Below the pieces are notes generated by a model. The model worked only from the letters and a program-made list of their open reading frames with translations, was not told where the DNA came from and did not search any database. A DNA stretch of 64,000 nucleotides from Pseudomonas fluorescens Q2-87 (GTDB taxonomy: Bacteria > Pseudomonadota > Gammaproteobacteria > Pseudomonadales > Pseudomonadaceae): the NCBI RefSeq assembly GCF_000281895.1, contig NZ_CM001558.1, positions 5,832,556 to 5,896,555 on the forward strand. Direction: 5' to 3'. Shown here piece by piece: positions 8,771 to 18,757 of this stretch; positions within the stretch are counted from its first letter, which is position 1; each line of letters opens with the position of its first letter. The position numbers and the translations under genes are program-made.

Positions 8771-9312
8771 TTTTGCGCTCGCCCGGTGGTCGCGCCCGCG
8801 GGCTTGGCGAAGGTCATTCGCCGCACCACCCTACGCCCGGAATACTCATGCCAGGCCACCGCGCAGAGGTGCAGCGCGACGAGTATCGACAGCACCACGC
8901 AAGACAGGACGTGGGCCGTGTTGGCCAATTCGATCAACGACGGGTCGCCGAGCGGCTGGGGTATTCGAACAAGGCCAAAAATACTGATGGGGCTTTTCAT
9001 CATCAGCACGCCGGTCACCAGCACGACGCCAATGGTCAGGTAGATCAGCGCGTGTACCGCCAAGGCCAGCCTTTGAACCGATGAAAGCACACTGACACAG
9101 GGTCTTGGAGCGCGGACAAACAGCCACGCTCGCCACGCAAACAACGGAATGAACAACGTTGTCAGCGACACATTCAGCGACCCGACCCAATGTTCGGTCG
9201 CAGCCGACACCGGCAGGTAAGCCACGTAAAAACCGGACACCAGCGCCCATAAAATAATGACGGCCGACAGCCAATGCAGCAGCACCCGTCGCCTGGAATA
9301 ATTGGAATGCAT
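8767..9312 (-). CDS. Cytochrome b561-family membrane protein
   Basis: A 181-residue four-helix membrane protein of the bacterial cytochrome b561 family, which binds two b hemes and shuttles electrons across or along the inner membrane. Heme-ligand candidates sit in the usual places: His in RVLLHWLSA (helix 1), in LAVHALIYL (mid-protein) and two in the last helix (TAHVLS, LVALHLCAVAWHEY). I chose the ATG at 9312 because AGGTGA lies eight bases before it; an in-frame GTG at 9324 has poorer spacing. Its stop overlaps the gspC start, so it is the first gene of the T2SS operon. It lies 66 bases after the LPMO gene, so a redox role with the LPMO is an attractive inference. Confidence 0.88.
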   Translation of the reverse strand: MHSNYSRRRVLLHWLSAVIILWALVSGFYVAYLPVSAATEHWVGSLNVSLTTLFIPLFAWRAWLFVRAPRPCVSVLSSVQRLALAVHALIYLTIGVVLVTGVLMMKSPISIFGLVRIPQPLGDPSLIELANTAHVLSCVVLSILVALHLCAVAWHEYSGRRVVRRMTFAKPAGATTGRAQK

Positions 9313-9329
9313 CAGCGCGCTCACCTAAA

Positions 9330-9363
9330 GGCTCCAGGCAACCCATGCGGACTGCCTGGAGCC
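9330..9363 (-). terminator. Hairpin between LPMO gene and cytochrome b561/T2SS operon
   Basis: A perfect 11-bp inverted repeat (GGCTCCAGGCA / TGCCTGGAGCC) with a 12-base loop lies just after the LPMO stop on the minus strand. It is followed only by TTTAGG. The weak U-tract suggests incomplete termination and possible readthrough into the cytochrome b561-gsp operon. Confidence 0.6.
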
Positions 9364-9377
9364 GTGCCTGTCAGGAC

Positions 9378-10844
9378 TTACAGCTTGTCCCAGGCGCTTT
9401 GCCAGGAGGCGCCGACACCTGGTTCAAAACCGTTCGACGTTGGGCTGTACTGCTTGCAATAGCCGGACGCGGGGAACGGCTTGCACTCGAAGACTTCGTC
9501 AGTCTTGGGTTGCAGCACTTTGGTACCGACGGTGTAGTCAGAGATGCCCTCAGGGAAAACGAAGTCGTACTCGATGCCTGCGCCCTCGCCGGTCAGGGTC
9601 ACCGACTGAGTGTCCTGGCGAGTGGTACGTCCGTCTTCAGTCGTTCCTACCAACGTCAGGGTGTGAGCGCCCGGGGCGCTGCGCACGTCCAGGTTCAGGC
9701 CTGTGCTGCCGTCATTCGCCGTCTGGCTCACGACACCCACCTGCTTGTTCTTCTCATCGAACAACGTGGCTTCGAGGTTCATCTTGCGGTTGGTCTGCGC
9801 CGTGAACGTCATGCTGACCCGACCTTTGTCGAGCACGTACTCTGGCTGCAGCGAGGAGATCTTCATGCTGGCGGCGGCGTCTTCACGCATGTCCAACTGC
9901 ACTTCATAGCGGGTCACGCCGCTTTCTTTCTGAGCGTACAGCTTGTTGGTGCCCTTGATCGGCGTGATATTGCCGTCGTCGTCACGGATACCGGCACGAA
10001 TCAGAGGATGGGCTTTGTTGATGGCGTCGGCCAGTTTGAACGACCAGTTTTCAGACTTGCCTTCTTCAGCGTTGTCGATGCTGATTTGCACGCTGTATTC
10101 GGTGTTCTCGCCAGAGGCGGAGAATGCCCGCGCCTTGACCTTGTCGCCCACCAGCAACTGGGTCGACGGAGCGATGCTGCCTACCGGCGACCAGCCACCC
10201 GGCAACGCGGCTTCAGCGAGGATGTTCACATCCGCAGGGTTATAAAATGCGGCGTCGGTGTCGCCAACGGTCCAGACCGCCAGGATGACGTGGTGGCCCG
10301 TCTTGCCGTCGGGAATCACGCAACTGTGCTTGGCACCACTTACTGGATTTTGATGACCGCCATCGATCGTACAGAACGGTGCGCTATCGAACGATGCACG
10401 CTTGAGCGGCACGTTCGGATTCCACCCGTCGCGGGTAATGAAATATTCGTGTTTGGTCGCCGGATGCGGGGCGATGTATCGCCATTGAAAGTCGATGTTG
10501 CGATCTCGGATATCGGTCAGTTGCCAGCGAGTTGCCGACTGCGCATCCAGGGCGGAAAACAACGAGTTACCGCCACTGGCGATTTTACCGTCGATTGGCC
10601 CTTGCAGCGGGGCGCCGCCTGCTCCATTCGGGAAGCCCTTGAACGTTTCTCCAGTGCTATGAGGCTCGTACTGCGCGCCACCACAATTCTTGTTTTCACC
10701 TTTCTGGCACAAAAATGCGCGCGAAGGCGGTACTTCAAGGTACCCGTGGGCGAACACGCCTTGCGACGTCAGCAGGGCCGACAACAAAACCAATGACGAT
10801 GCGCCCCCCGTTAAAACAGCACTCTTGTTGAAGTTGTTTTTCAT
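9378..10844 (-). CDS. gbpA: Secreted AA10 lytic polysaccharide monooxygenase, GbpA-type (chitin)
   Basis: A 488-residue secreted copper monooxygenase that cleaves crystalline chitin oxidatively and mediates adhesion in this family. The signal peptide is residues 1-32 (ending GVFA), so cleavage exposes His33 (HGYLEVPPSR), the obligatory N-terminal copper ligand. The second histidine-brace residue is His127 in IAPHPATKHEYF. The catalytic domain ends near 225 (AAFYNPADVNI). Two GbpA-type middle domains follow (about 235-330 and 335-420). A C-terminal CBM73/CBM5-like chitin-binding module has TVGTKVL, FECKPFP and FEPGVGASWQSAW. The full GbpA four-domain plan is present. It sits directly upstream of the T2SS operon, the expected export route. 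Confidence 0.95.
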   Translation of the reverse strand: MKNNFNKSAVLTGGASSLVLLSALLTSQGVFAHGYLEVPPSRAFLCQKGENKNCGGAQYEPHSTGETFKGFPNGAGGAPLQGPIDGKIASGGNSLFSALDAQSATRWQLTDIRDRNIDFQWRYIAPHPATKHEYFITRDGWNPNVPLKRASFDSAPFCTIDGGHQNPVSGAKHSCVIPDGKTGHHVILAVWTVGDTDAAFYNPADVNILAEAALPGGWSPVGSIAPSTQLLVGDKVKARAFSASGENTEYSVQISIDNAEEGKSENWSFKLADAINKAHPLIRAGIRDDDGNITPIKGTNKLYAQKESGVTRYEVQLDMREDAAASMKISSLQPEYVLDKGRVSMTFTAQTNRKMNLEATLFDEKNKQVGVVSQTANDGSTGLNLDVRSAPGAHTLTLVGTTEDGRTTRQDTQSVTLTGEGAGIEYDFVFPEGISDYTVGTKVLQPKTDEVFECKPFPASGYCKQYSPTSNGFEPGVGASWQSAWDKL

Positions 10845-11130
10845 ATAAGTTCCAGACTATTCATCGAGTTTGAACGACGTATTACCGTCAACTTGCGAGG
10901 GCGCACTGGACCGTTCAGCACCACACCTCACAAGCGCCGAACCTTATAGAAAGTCGAACTTTCTCTATGTAGGATAAATCTCTCAAACCAGAAGGAATGA
11001 TCTCTGAATCTATTTCTCTTACATAAAAAGAGAAACTTCTTATCAAGAGAAATATTTGTTAAACGCAACAAACAGCTACGCCCGATCAAATAGCGGACGG
11101 CGCTCATGTTGAATGGCTCGACGACAAGGC
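10845..11130. other. AT-rich gene-free region upstream of gbpA, with palindromes
   Basis: This stretch is markedly AT-richer than its surroundings and holds no convincing gene. It must contain the gbpA promoter (minus strand). Two palindromes stand out: AGAAAGT-CGA-ACTTTCT at 10948-10964 and TTTCTCTT-N7-AAGAGAAA at 11013-11035. Both are possible operator sites. A 75-codon minus-strand frame at 10928-11155 resembles nothing I recognise and runs into the hemE terminator. Confidence 0.5.
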
Positions 11131-11135
11131 AGGCA

Positions 11136-11171
11136 ATAAAAAGCCTGTCGGGCACTGGGCCGGACAGGCTG
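11136..11171 (-). terminator. Intrinsic terminator of hemE
   Basis: On the minus strand AGCCTGTCCGGC and its complement GCCCGACAGGCT form a strong stem followed by TTTTTATT. It lies about 17 bases after the hemE stop. Confidence 0.85.
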
Positions 11172-11187
11172 GGGCAATCAGGTTGAA

Positions 11188-12254
11188 TCAGACGTGGTAT
11201 TGCGCCGACAGCTCATGCACCGCCCGCAGGAAAGCACCGGCGTGTTCCGGGTCGACTTCCGGGGTGATGCCATGGCCGAGGTTGAACACATGGCCGCTGC
11301 CGCTGCCGTAGCTGGAGAGAATACGTCCGACTTCAGCCCGGATGGCGTCAGGCTTGGCGTACAACACAGTCGGATCCATGTTGCCCTGCAGGGCGACTTT
11401 ATGGCCGACCCGTTCGCGGGCATTGCCGATGTCGCAAGTCCAGTCCAGGCCCAGGGCATCGGCGCCAACGTCGGCGATGCTTTCCAGCCACAGCCCGCCG
11501 TTTTTGGTGAACAGGATCACTGGGACTTTGCGACCTTCGTGCTCGCGGATCAGGCCGCTGACGATCTTGCGCATGTAGGCCAGGGAAATTCCTGGTAAGC
11601 CGCCGCCGACAGGTTGCCGCCCCAGGTATCGAAGATCTGCACCGCCTGCGCACCAGCGAGGATCTGGCCGTTGAGGTAGGACGTGACCGACTGGGCCAGC
11701 TTGTCCAACAGCAGGTGCATCGCTTGCGGGTTGTCGTAGAGCATCGCCTTGGTCTTGCGGAAGTCCTTCGACGAGCCGCCTTCGACCATATAGGTGGCCA
11801 GGGTCCAGGGGCTGCCGGAAAAACCGATCAGCGGCACGCGGCCGTTGAGTTCGCGGCGAATGGTGCTGACCGCATCCATGACGTAGCCCAGGTCTTTTTG
11901 CGGATCAGGAATCGGCAGGGCTTCGATGTCAGCCAGGGTGCTGACGACTTTCTTGAAGCGCGGGCCTTCGCCGGTTTCGAAATACAGGCCTTGGCCCATG
12001 GCGTCGGGGATGGTGAGGATGTCGGAAAACAGGATCGCCGCGTCCAGCTGCGGATAACGATCCAGCGGCTGCATCGTGACTTCGCAGGCGAACTGCGGGT
12101 TCATGCACAGGCTCATGAAGTCGCCGGCCTTGGCGCGACTGGCGCGGTACTCCGGCAGGTAGCGACCGGCCTGGCGCATCATCCAAACAGGGGTGACGTC
12201 CACAGGTTGCTTGAGCAGGGCGCGAAGGAAACGGTCGTTCTTCAGGGCAGTCAT
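11188..12254 (-). pseudogene. hemE: Uroporphyrinogen decarboxylase gene hemE, interrupted by a one-base frameshift
   Basis: HemE converts uroporphyrinogen III to coproporphyrinogen III in heme synthesis. Residues 1 to about 223 read in one frame from the ATG at 12254 (N-terminal motif [12 protein letters not shown]; later [16 protein letters not shown] and [16 protein letters not shown]). The rest ([16 protein letters not shown] to HELSAQYHV) continues in another frame from 11574 to 11188. The break is near 11583-11592. The family reads EF-SLAYMRK there, but one base is missing in GAATTTCCCTGG, giving EFPWPT instead. With one added T the gene would be 355 codons, the usual length. Because the enzyme is essential, a sequencing or assembly error in a short homopolymer is the likeliest cause. 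Confidence 0.9.
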
Positions 12255-12301
12255 GTCGGCATCCGCAAAAAAAGTGCGGGCATTTTCTCAGAGCGCGACG
12301 C

Positions 12302-12330
12302 AAAAGGCACGGCAAGAGCCGTGCCTTTTA
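12302..12330 (-). terminator. Intrinsic terminator downstream of gltBD
   Basis: A perfect hairpin, AAAAGGCACGGC and GCCGTGCCTTTT with a four-base loop, lies between the gltD stop and the hemE start. On the minus strand the stem ends in TTTT. Confidence 0.7.
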
Positions 12331-12384
12331 TCTATCGGGGCAATTTGTCGCGGTGGTACGCAATATTCGCAACACAACAAAATA

Positions 12385-12476
12385 CCTGTGGGAGCGGGCT
12401 TGCTCGCGAAAGCGGTGTGTCAGACAACATAAATATTGACTGAAAATCCGTATTCGCGAGCAAGCCCGCTCCCACA
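12385..12476. repeat. REP pair (class A, inverted)
   Basis: Two facing copies of the GTGGGAGCGGGCTTGCTCGC element are separated by about 45 bases in the gltD-hemE gap. Confidence 0.9.
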
Positions 12477-12506
12477 CTTTTAGTGCATTTCAATCCAGGG
12501 ACGAAG

Positions 12507-13958
<1,452 letters not shown>

Positions 13959-16900
13959 TCACTGCGGGTTGGCACGAGTGCTGGAAAGCAACGACTTCAG
14001 GTTGGCAGCCTTGGGCTTGACCAGCCAGAAACGACGCAGGTAGTCATCGAGGTTTTCGGCGAGTTCACGACCCCACTCGCTGTCGGTTTCCGCGACGTAC
14101 TCGTTCAGCACGTTTTGCAGGTGGCTGCGATAGGCTTCCATCGCCTCGCCGCTGATCCGCTGGATTTCCACCAGTTCGTGGTTGACCCGGTCAACGAAGG
14201 TGTTGTCCTGGTCGAGCACGTAGGCAAAACCGCCGGTCATGCCAGAGCCGAAGTTGTAACCGGTCTTGCCCAGGACGCAGACGAAACCACCGGTCATGTA
14301 CTCGCAGCAGTGATCACCCGTGCCTTCCACCACCGTGTGGGCCCCGGAGTTACGCACGGCAAAACGCTCGCCTGCGGTGCCGGCGGCGAACAGCTTGCCG
14401 CCCGTGGCGCCGTAAAGGCAGGTGTTGCCGATGATGGCACTGTCCTGGGTCTTGTAGACGCTGCCCTTGGGCGGAACGATGACCAGCTTGCCGCCGGTCA
14501 TGCCCTTGCCCACGTAGTCGTTGGCATCGCCTTCCAGATACATGTTCAGGCCGCCAGCGTTCCAGACGCCGAAGCTCTGGCCTGCGGTGCCCTTGAACCG
14601 GAAGGTGACCGGCGCCTTGGCCATGCCCTGGTTGCCGTGCTTGCGGGCGATTTCGCCGGAGATCCGCGCGCCGATGGAACGATCGCAGTTGCAGATATCC
14701 AGGGCGAATTCGGCGCCGCTCAGGTCGTTGATCGCCGAAGCGGCCATGTCGACCATCTTCTCGGCCAACTCGCCCTTGTCAAATGGCGGGTTGCGGTCGA
14801 CCTGGCAGAACTGTGGCTTGTCCGCCGGGATCAGATCGCTGCCCAGCAACGGAGTCAGATCCAAGTGATGCTGCTTGGCGGTCTGGCCTTCGAGCACCTC
14901 CAGCAGATCGGTACGACCGATCAGCTCTTCGAGGGAGCGCACGCCCAGCTTCGCCAGCCATTCACGGGTCTCTTCGGCCACGTAGGTGAAGAAATTCACC
15001 ACCATGTCGACAGTACCGATGTAATGGTCCTTGCGCAGCTTGTCGTTCTGGGTGGCCACGCCGGTGGCGCAGTTGTTCAGGTGGCAGATGCGCAGGTATT
15101 TGCAGCCCAGGGCGATCATGGGTGCGGTGCCGAAGCCGAAACTCTCGGCGCCGAGAATGGCCGCCTTGATCACGTCCAGGCCGGTTTTCAGGCCGCCGTC
15201 GGTCTGCACCCGGACCTTGCCGCGCAAGTCGTTGCCGCGCAGCGTCTGGTGGGTTTCGGCCAGGCCGAGTTCCCACGGCGCGCCCGCGTATTTGATCGAG
15301 GTCAGCGGCGATGCACCGGTACCGCCGTCATAACCGGAGATGGTGATCAGGTCGGCATAGGCTTTCGCCACACCAGCAGCGATGGTACCCACGCCGGCTT
15401 CCGCCACCAGTTTCACCGAGACCAGCGCCTTCGGGTTGACCTGCTTGAGGTCGAAGATCAACTGCGACAAGTCTTCGATCGAGTAGATATCGTGGTGCGG
15501 CGGTGGCGAGATCAGGGTCACGCCCGGTACCGCATAGCGCAGCTTGGCAATCAGGCCGTTGACCTTGCCGCCAGGCAGTTGACCACCCTCACCCGGCTTG
15601 GCGCCTTGGGCAACCTTGATCTGCAGCACTTCAGCGTTGACCAGGTACTCCGGCGTCACACCGAAGCGGCCGGTGGCGACCTGCTTGATTTTCGAACTCT
15701 TGATGGTGCCGTAGCGCGCCGGGTCTTCGCCGCCTTCGCCGGAGTTGGAACGCGCACCGAGGCGGTTCATGGCTTCAGCCAGGGCTTCGTGGGCTTCGGG
15801 GGACAAGGCTCCCAAGGAAATACCGGCCGAATCGAAGCGCTTGAGCACCGATTCCAGCGGTTCCACTTCGTTGATATCCAGCGGCGTGTCGAGGGTCTTG
15901 ACCTTGAGCAGGTCACGGATCATCGACACCGGACGGTTATCCACCAGCGCGGTGTATTCCTTGAACTTGCTGTAGTCGCCCTGCTGCACGGCGGCTTGCA
16001 AGGTATTGACCACGTCCGGGTTGTAGGCGTGGTATTCGCCACCGTGGACGAACTTCAGCAGCCCACCCTGTTGGATCGGTTTGCGCGGGCTCCAGGCTTC
16101 GGCGGCCAGGGCTTTCTGTTCGGCTTCGATGTCAACGAAACGCGCACCCTTGATGCGGCTCGGCACGCCACGGAAGCTCAGCTCGCAGACTTCTTCGGAC
16201 AGGCCAATGGCCTCGAACAATTGCGCACCGCGGTACGAGGCAATGGTCGAGATGCCCATCTTCGACAGGATCTTGAGCAGGCCCTTGGTGATGCCCTTGC
16301 GGTAGTTCTTGAACACCTCATAGAGGTCGCCCAGCACTTCACCGGTGCGGATCAGGTCGCCCAGCACTTCGTAGGCCAGGAACGGATACACCGCCGAGGC
16401 ACCGAAACCGATCAGCACCGCAAAGTGATGCGGATCGCGGGCGGTGGCGGTCTCTACCAAAATGTTGGAGTCGCAGCGCAGGCCTTTTTCGGTCAGGCGA
16501 TGGTGCACCGCGCCGGTGGCCAGCGAAGCGTGGATCGGCAGCTTGCCCGGCGCGATGTGACGGTCGCTCAGCACGATCTGGGTACGACCCGCGCGAGCGG
16601 CCTCTTCAGCCTGATCGGCGATGTTGCGGATCGCCGCTTCCAGGCCGACGCTTTCGTCGTAGTTCAGGTCGATGACCTGGCGCGCGAAGCCCGGGCGGTC
16701 GAGGTTGGTCAACGAGCGCCACTTGGCGGGCGAGATGACCGGCGAGCTGAGGATTACCCGCGAGGCGTGCTCCGGCGACTCCTGGAAAATGTTGCGCTCG
16801 GCACCCAGGCAGATTTCCAGGGACATCACGATCGCTTCACGCAGCGGGTCGATCGGTGGGTTGGTCACCTGGGCGAACTGCTGGCGGAAATAATCGTACG

Positions 16901-18407
16901 GCGTGCGCACACGCTGGGATAGCACGGCCATCGGCGTGTCATCGCCCATGGAGCCGACCGCTTCGTAGCCCTGCTCGCCCAACGGACGCAGCACCTGATC
17001 ACGCTCTTCGAACGTCACCTGGTACATCTTCATGTACTGCTTGAGCTGGTCGACGTCGTAGAAAGCCGAGCCGTGGTCGTTGTCTTCCATGGTCGCCTGG
17101 ATGCGCAGGGCATTCTTGCGCAGCCATTGCTTGTACGGATGACGGGACTTGAGACGGTTGTCGATGGCGTCGGTGTCGAGGATCTGGCCGGTTTCGGTGT
17201 CCACGGCAAAGATCTGGCCCGGGCCTACGCGGCCCTTGGCGATGACGTCTTCAGGCTGGTAGTTCCAGACGCCGATTTCCGACGCCAGGGTGATGAAGCC
17301 ATTGGTGGTCGTGACCCAGCGCGCTGGACGCAGGCCGTTACGGTCCAGCAGGCACACGGCATAGCGACCGTCGGTCATGACGATACCGGCCGGGCCATCC
17401 CACGGTTCCATGTGCATGGAGTTGTATTCGTAGAAGGCCCGCAGGTCCGGGTCCATGGTCTCGACGTTCTGCCACGCCGGCGGTACCAGCATGCGCACGC
17501 CACGGAACAGGTCGATGCCGCCGGTCACCATCAGTTCGAGCATGTTGTCCATGCTCGAAGAGTCGGAACCCACGCGGTTGACCAGCGGGCCGAGGTCTTC
17601 GAGGTCCGGCATCAGGTCGTTGGCGAACTTGGTGCGACGAGCCACGGCCCAGTTGCGGTTGCCGGTGATGGTGTTGATCTCGCCGTTGTGGGCGAGGAAG
17701 CGGAATGGCTGGGCCAGCGGCCATTTCGGCAGGGTGTTGGTGGAGAAACGCTGGTGGAACACGCAGATCGCGGTTTTCAGGCGCTCGTCGCTCAGGTCTG
17801 GATAGAAGGCGGTGAGGTCCGCCGGCATCATCAGGCCTTTATAAATGATGGTCTTGTGGGAAAAGCTGCAGATGTAGTGATCGGTGTCGGCAGCGTTGGC
17901 CACCGACGAGCGACGACGGGAACTGAACAGCTTGATCGACATGTCCTGGTCGCTCAGGCCTTCGCCGGCGATGAACACCTGTTCGATCTGCGGCAGGCGC
18001 TCAAGCGCCAGGCGGCCGAGGACGCTGGTGTCGATCGGCACTTTGCGCCAGCCGACGAGTTGCAGGCCGGCAGCCAGGATCTCGCGGTTCATGTTTTCGC
18101 GAGCGGCCTGTGCCTTCACTGGGTCCTGGTTGAAGAACACCATGCCCACGGCGTACTGCTTGGGCAGGGTCACACCAAACGTTTCCTGGGCAACGGCACG
18201 CAGGAACTCGTCGGGTTTTTGAATCAGCAAGCCACAACCGTCACCGGTCTTGCCGTCGGCGTTGATCCCACCGCGGTGGGTCATGCAGGTCAAGGCCTCA
18301 ATGGCCGTTTGCAAAAGGGTATGGCTGGGCTCGCCCTGCATATGAGCTATCAGGCCGAAACCGCAGTTATCCTTGAATTCATCTGGTTGGTACAGACCTG
18401 CTTTCAT
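13959..18407 (-). CDS. gltB: Glutamate synthase large subunit GltB
   Basis: A 1482-residue large subunit of NADPH-dependent glutamate synthase, the GOGAT half of ammonium assimilation. A short propeptide precedes the catalytic N-terminal cysteine in [10 protein letters not shown] (about residue 15). The class II amidotransferase domain runs to about 400. The central and FMN-binding synthase domains follow, with [11 protein letters not shown], the ammonia-tunnel region and the Fe-S cysteines in [16 protein letters not shown]. The beta-helix GXGXG domain ([13 protein letters not shown]) ends the protein. The ATG at 18407 was chosen over a GTG at 18413 because GGTGAG sits nine bases before it. 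Confidence 0.97.
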   Translation of the reverse strand: MKAGLYQPDEFKDNCGFGLIAHMQGEPSHTLLQTAIEALTCMTHRGGINADGKTGDGCGLLIQKPDEFLRAVAQETFGVTLPKQYAVGMVFFNQDPVKAQAARENMNREILAAGLQLVGWRKVPIDTSVLGRLALERLPQIEQVFIAGEGLSDQDMSIKLFSSRRRSSVANAADTDHYICSFSHKTIIYKGLMMPADLTAFYPDLSDERLKTAICVFHQRFSTNTLPKWPLAQPFRFLAHNGEINTITGNRNWAVARRTKFANDLMPDLEDLGPLVNRVGSDSSSMDNMLELMVTGGIDLFRGVRMLVPPAWQNVETMDPDLRAFYEYNSMHMEPWDGPAGIVMTDGRYAVCLLDRNGLRPARWVTTTNGFITLASEIGVWNYQPEDVIAKGRVGPGQIFAVDTETGQILDTDAIDNRLKSRHPYKQWLRKNALRIQATMEDNDHGSAFYDVDQLKQYMKMYQVTFEERDQVLRPLGEQGYEAVGSMGDDTPMAVLSQRVRTPYDYFRQQFAQVTNPPIDPLREAIVMSLEICLGAERNIFQESPEHASRVILSSPVISPAKWRSLTNLDRPGFARQVIDLNYDESVGLEAAIRNIADQAEEAARAGRTQIVLSDRHIAPGKLPIHASLATGAVHHRLTEKGLRCDSNILVETATARDPHHFAVLIGFGASAVYPFLAYEVLGDLIRTGEVLGDLYEVFKNYRKGITKGLLKILSKMGISTIASYRGAQLFEAIGLSEEVCELSFRGVPSRIKGARFVDIEAEQKALAAEAWSPRKPIQQGGLLKFVHGGEYHAYNPDVVNTLQAAVQQGDYSKFKEYTALVDNRPVSMIRDLLKVKTLDTPLDINEVEPLESVLKRFDSAGISLGALSPEAHEALAEAMNRLGARSNSGEGGEDPARYGTIKSSKIKQVATGRFGVTPEYLVNAEVLQIKVAQGAKPGEGGQLPGGKVNGLIAKLRYAVPGVTLISPPPHHDIYSIEDLSQLIFDLKQVNPKALVSVKLVAEAGVGTIAAGVAKAYADLITISGYDGGTGASPLTSIKYAGAPWELGLAETHQTLRGNDLRGKVRVQTDGGLKTGLDVIKAAILGAESFGFGTAPMIALGCKYLRICHLNNCATGVATQNDKLRKDHYIGTVDMVVNFFTYVAEETREWLAKLGVRSLEELIGRTDLLEVLEGQTAKQHHLDLTPLLGSDLIPADKPQFCQVDRNPPFDKGELAEKMVDMAASAINDLSGAEFALDICNCDRSIGARISGEIARKHGNQGMAKAPVTFRFKGTAGQSFGVWNAGGLNMYLEGDANDYVGKGMTGGKLVIVPPKGSVYKTQDSAIIGNTCLYGATGGKLFAAGTAGERFAVRNSGAHTVVEGTGDHCCEYMTGGFVCVLGKTGYNFGSGMTGGFAYVLDQDNTFVDRVNHELVEIQRISGEAMEAYRSHLQNVLNEYVAETDSEWGRELAENLDDYLRRFWLVKPKAANLKSLLSSTRANPQ

Positions 18408-18588
18408 AGACACTTTCTCACCAGGCTGCCTCTCATCGAGGCAAATTTCTTTTCAATTCAACCAGTTGCATACCGCGCCGAACGTACGCCAGCTTTGCGG
18501 GGGCAAAAGGGAGGTCATTGTACACACCGACACAGGGGCTCACAAATTTGACGACGAACTGTCGCAAATCCATGTCGCATTTGTGAAA

Positions 18589-18617
18589 GGTTTAAAGCTA
18601 TATGCTGTGCTAGTCAA
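18589..18617 (-). promoter_or_regulatory. Candidate sigma70 promoter of gltBD
   Basis: On the minus strand TTGACT (18617-18612) and TAAACC (18594-18589) are separated by 17 bases, about 180 bases before gltB. The -35 is good and the -10 is weak. Confidence 0.35.
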
Positions 18618-18730
18618 AACTTTTTTGGGTTCGACCGCTACGACTCAAACGCTACTGTGACGCAGACACCACAAGGCGCGCGGCCTGAAAGGTCGCTCGC
18701 CCTTGTGGAAATTTTGAGGTTGCCGGGAGA

Positions 18731-18751
18731 GGCGGCCTGGGTAAGGCCGCC
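18731..18751 (-). terminator. Candidate terminator hairpin after the damX-like gene
   Basis: A perfect GC-rich stem GGCGGCCT/AGGCCGCC with a five-base loop lies seven bases after the stop codon. No T-run follows, so termination efficiency is uncertain. Confidence 0.4.
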
Positions 18752-18757
18752 GAATCT

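Larger units (their letters stand above)
18408..18757. other. Gene-free region between damX-like gene and gltB
   Basis: It holds the putative gltB promoter (18589-18617) and two strong hairpins. One is CACAAGG...CCTTGTG at 18670-18707, a stem of about 16 bp with one mismatch and one bulge. The other is GGCGGCCT/AGGCCGCC at 18731-18751. No coding sequence is credible here. Confidence 0.6.

Noticed and set aside
10928-11155. 75-codon minus-strand frame upstream of gbpA
   Set aside because: No family resemblance, and its start lies at the hemE terminator.
14115-16922. 935-codon open frame antisense to gltB
   Set aside because: It is a high-GC shadow of the gltB reading frame; the product is histidine- and glutamine-rich with no family resemblance.
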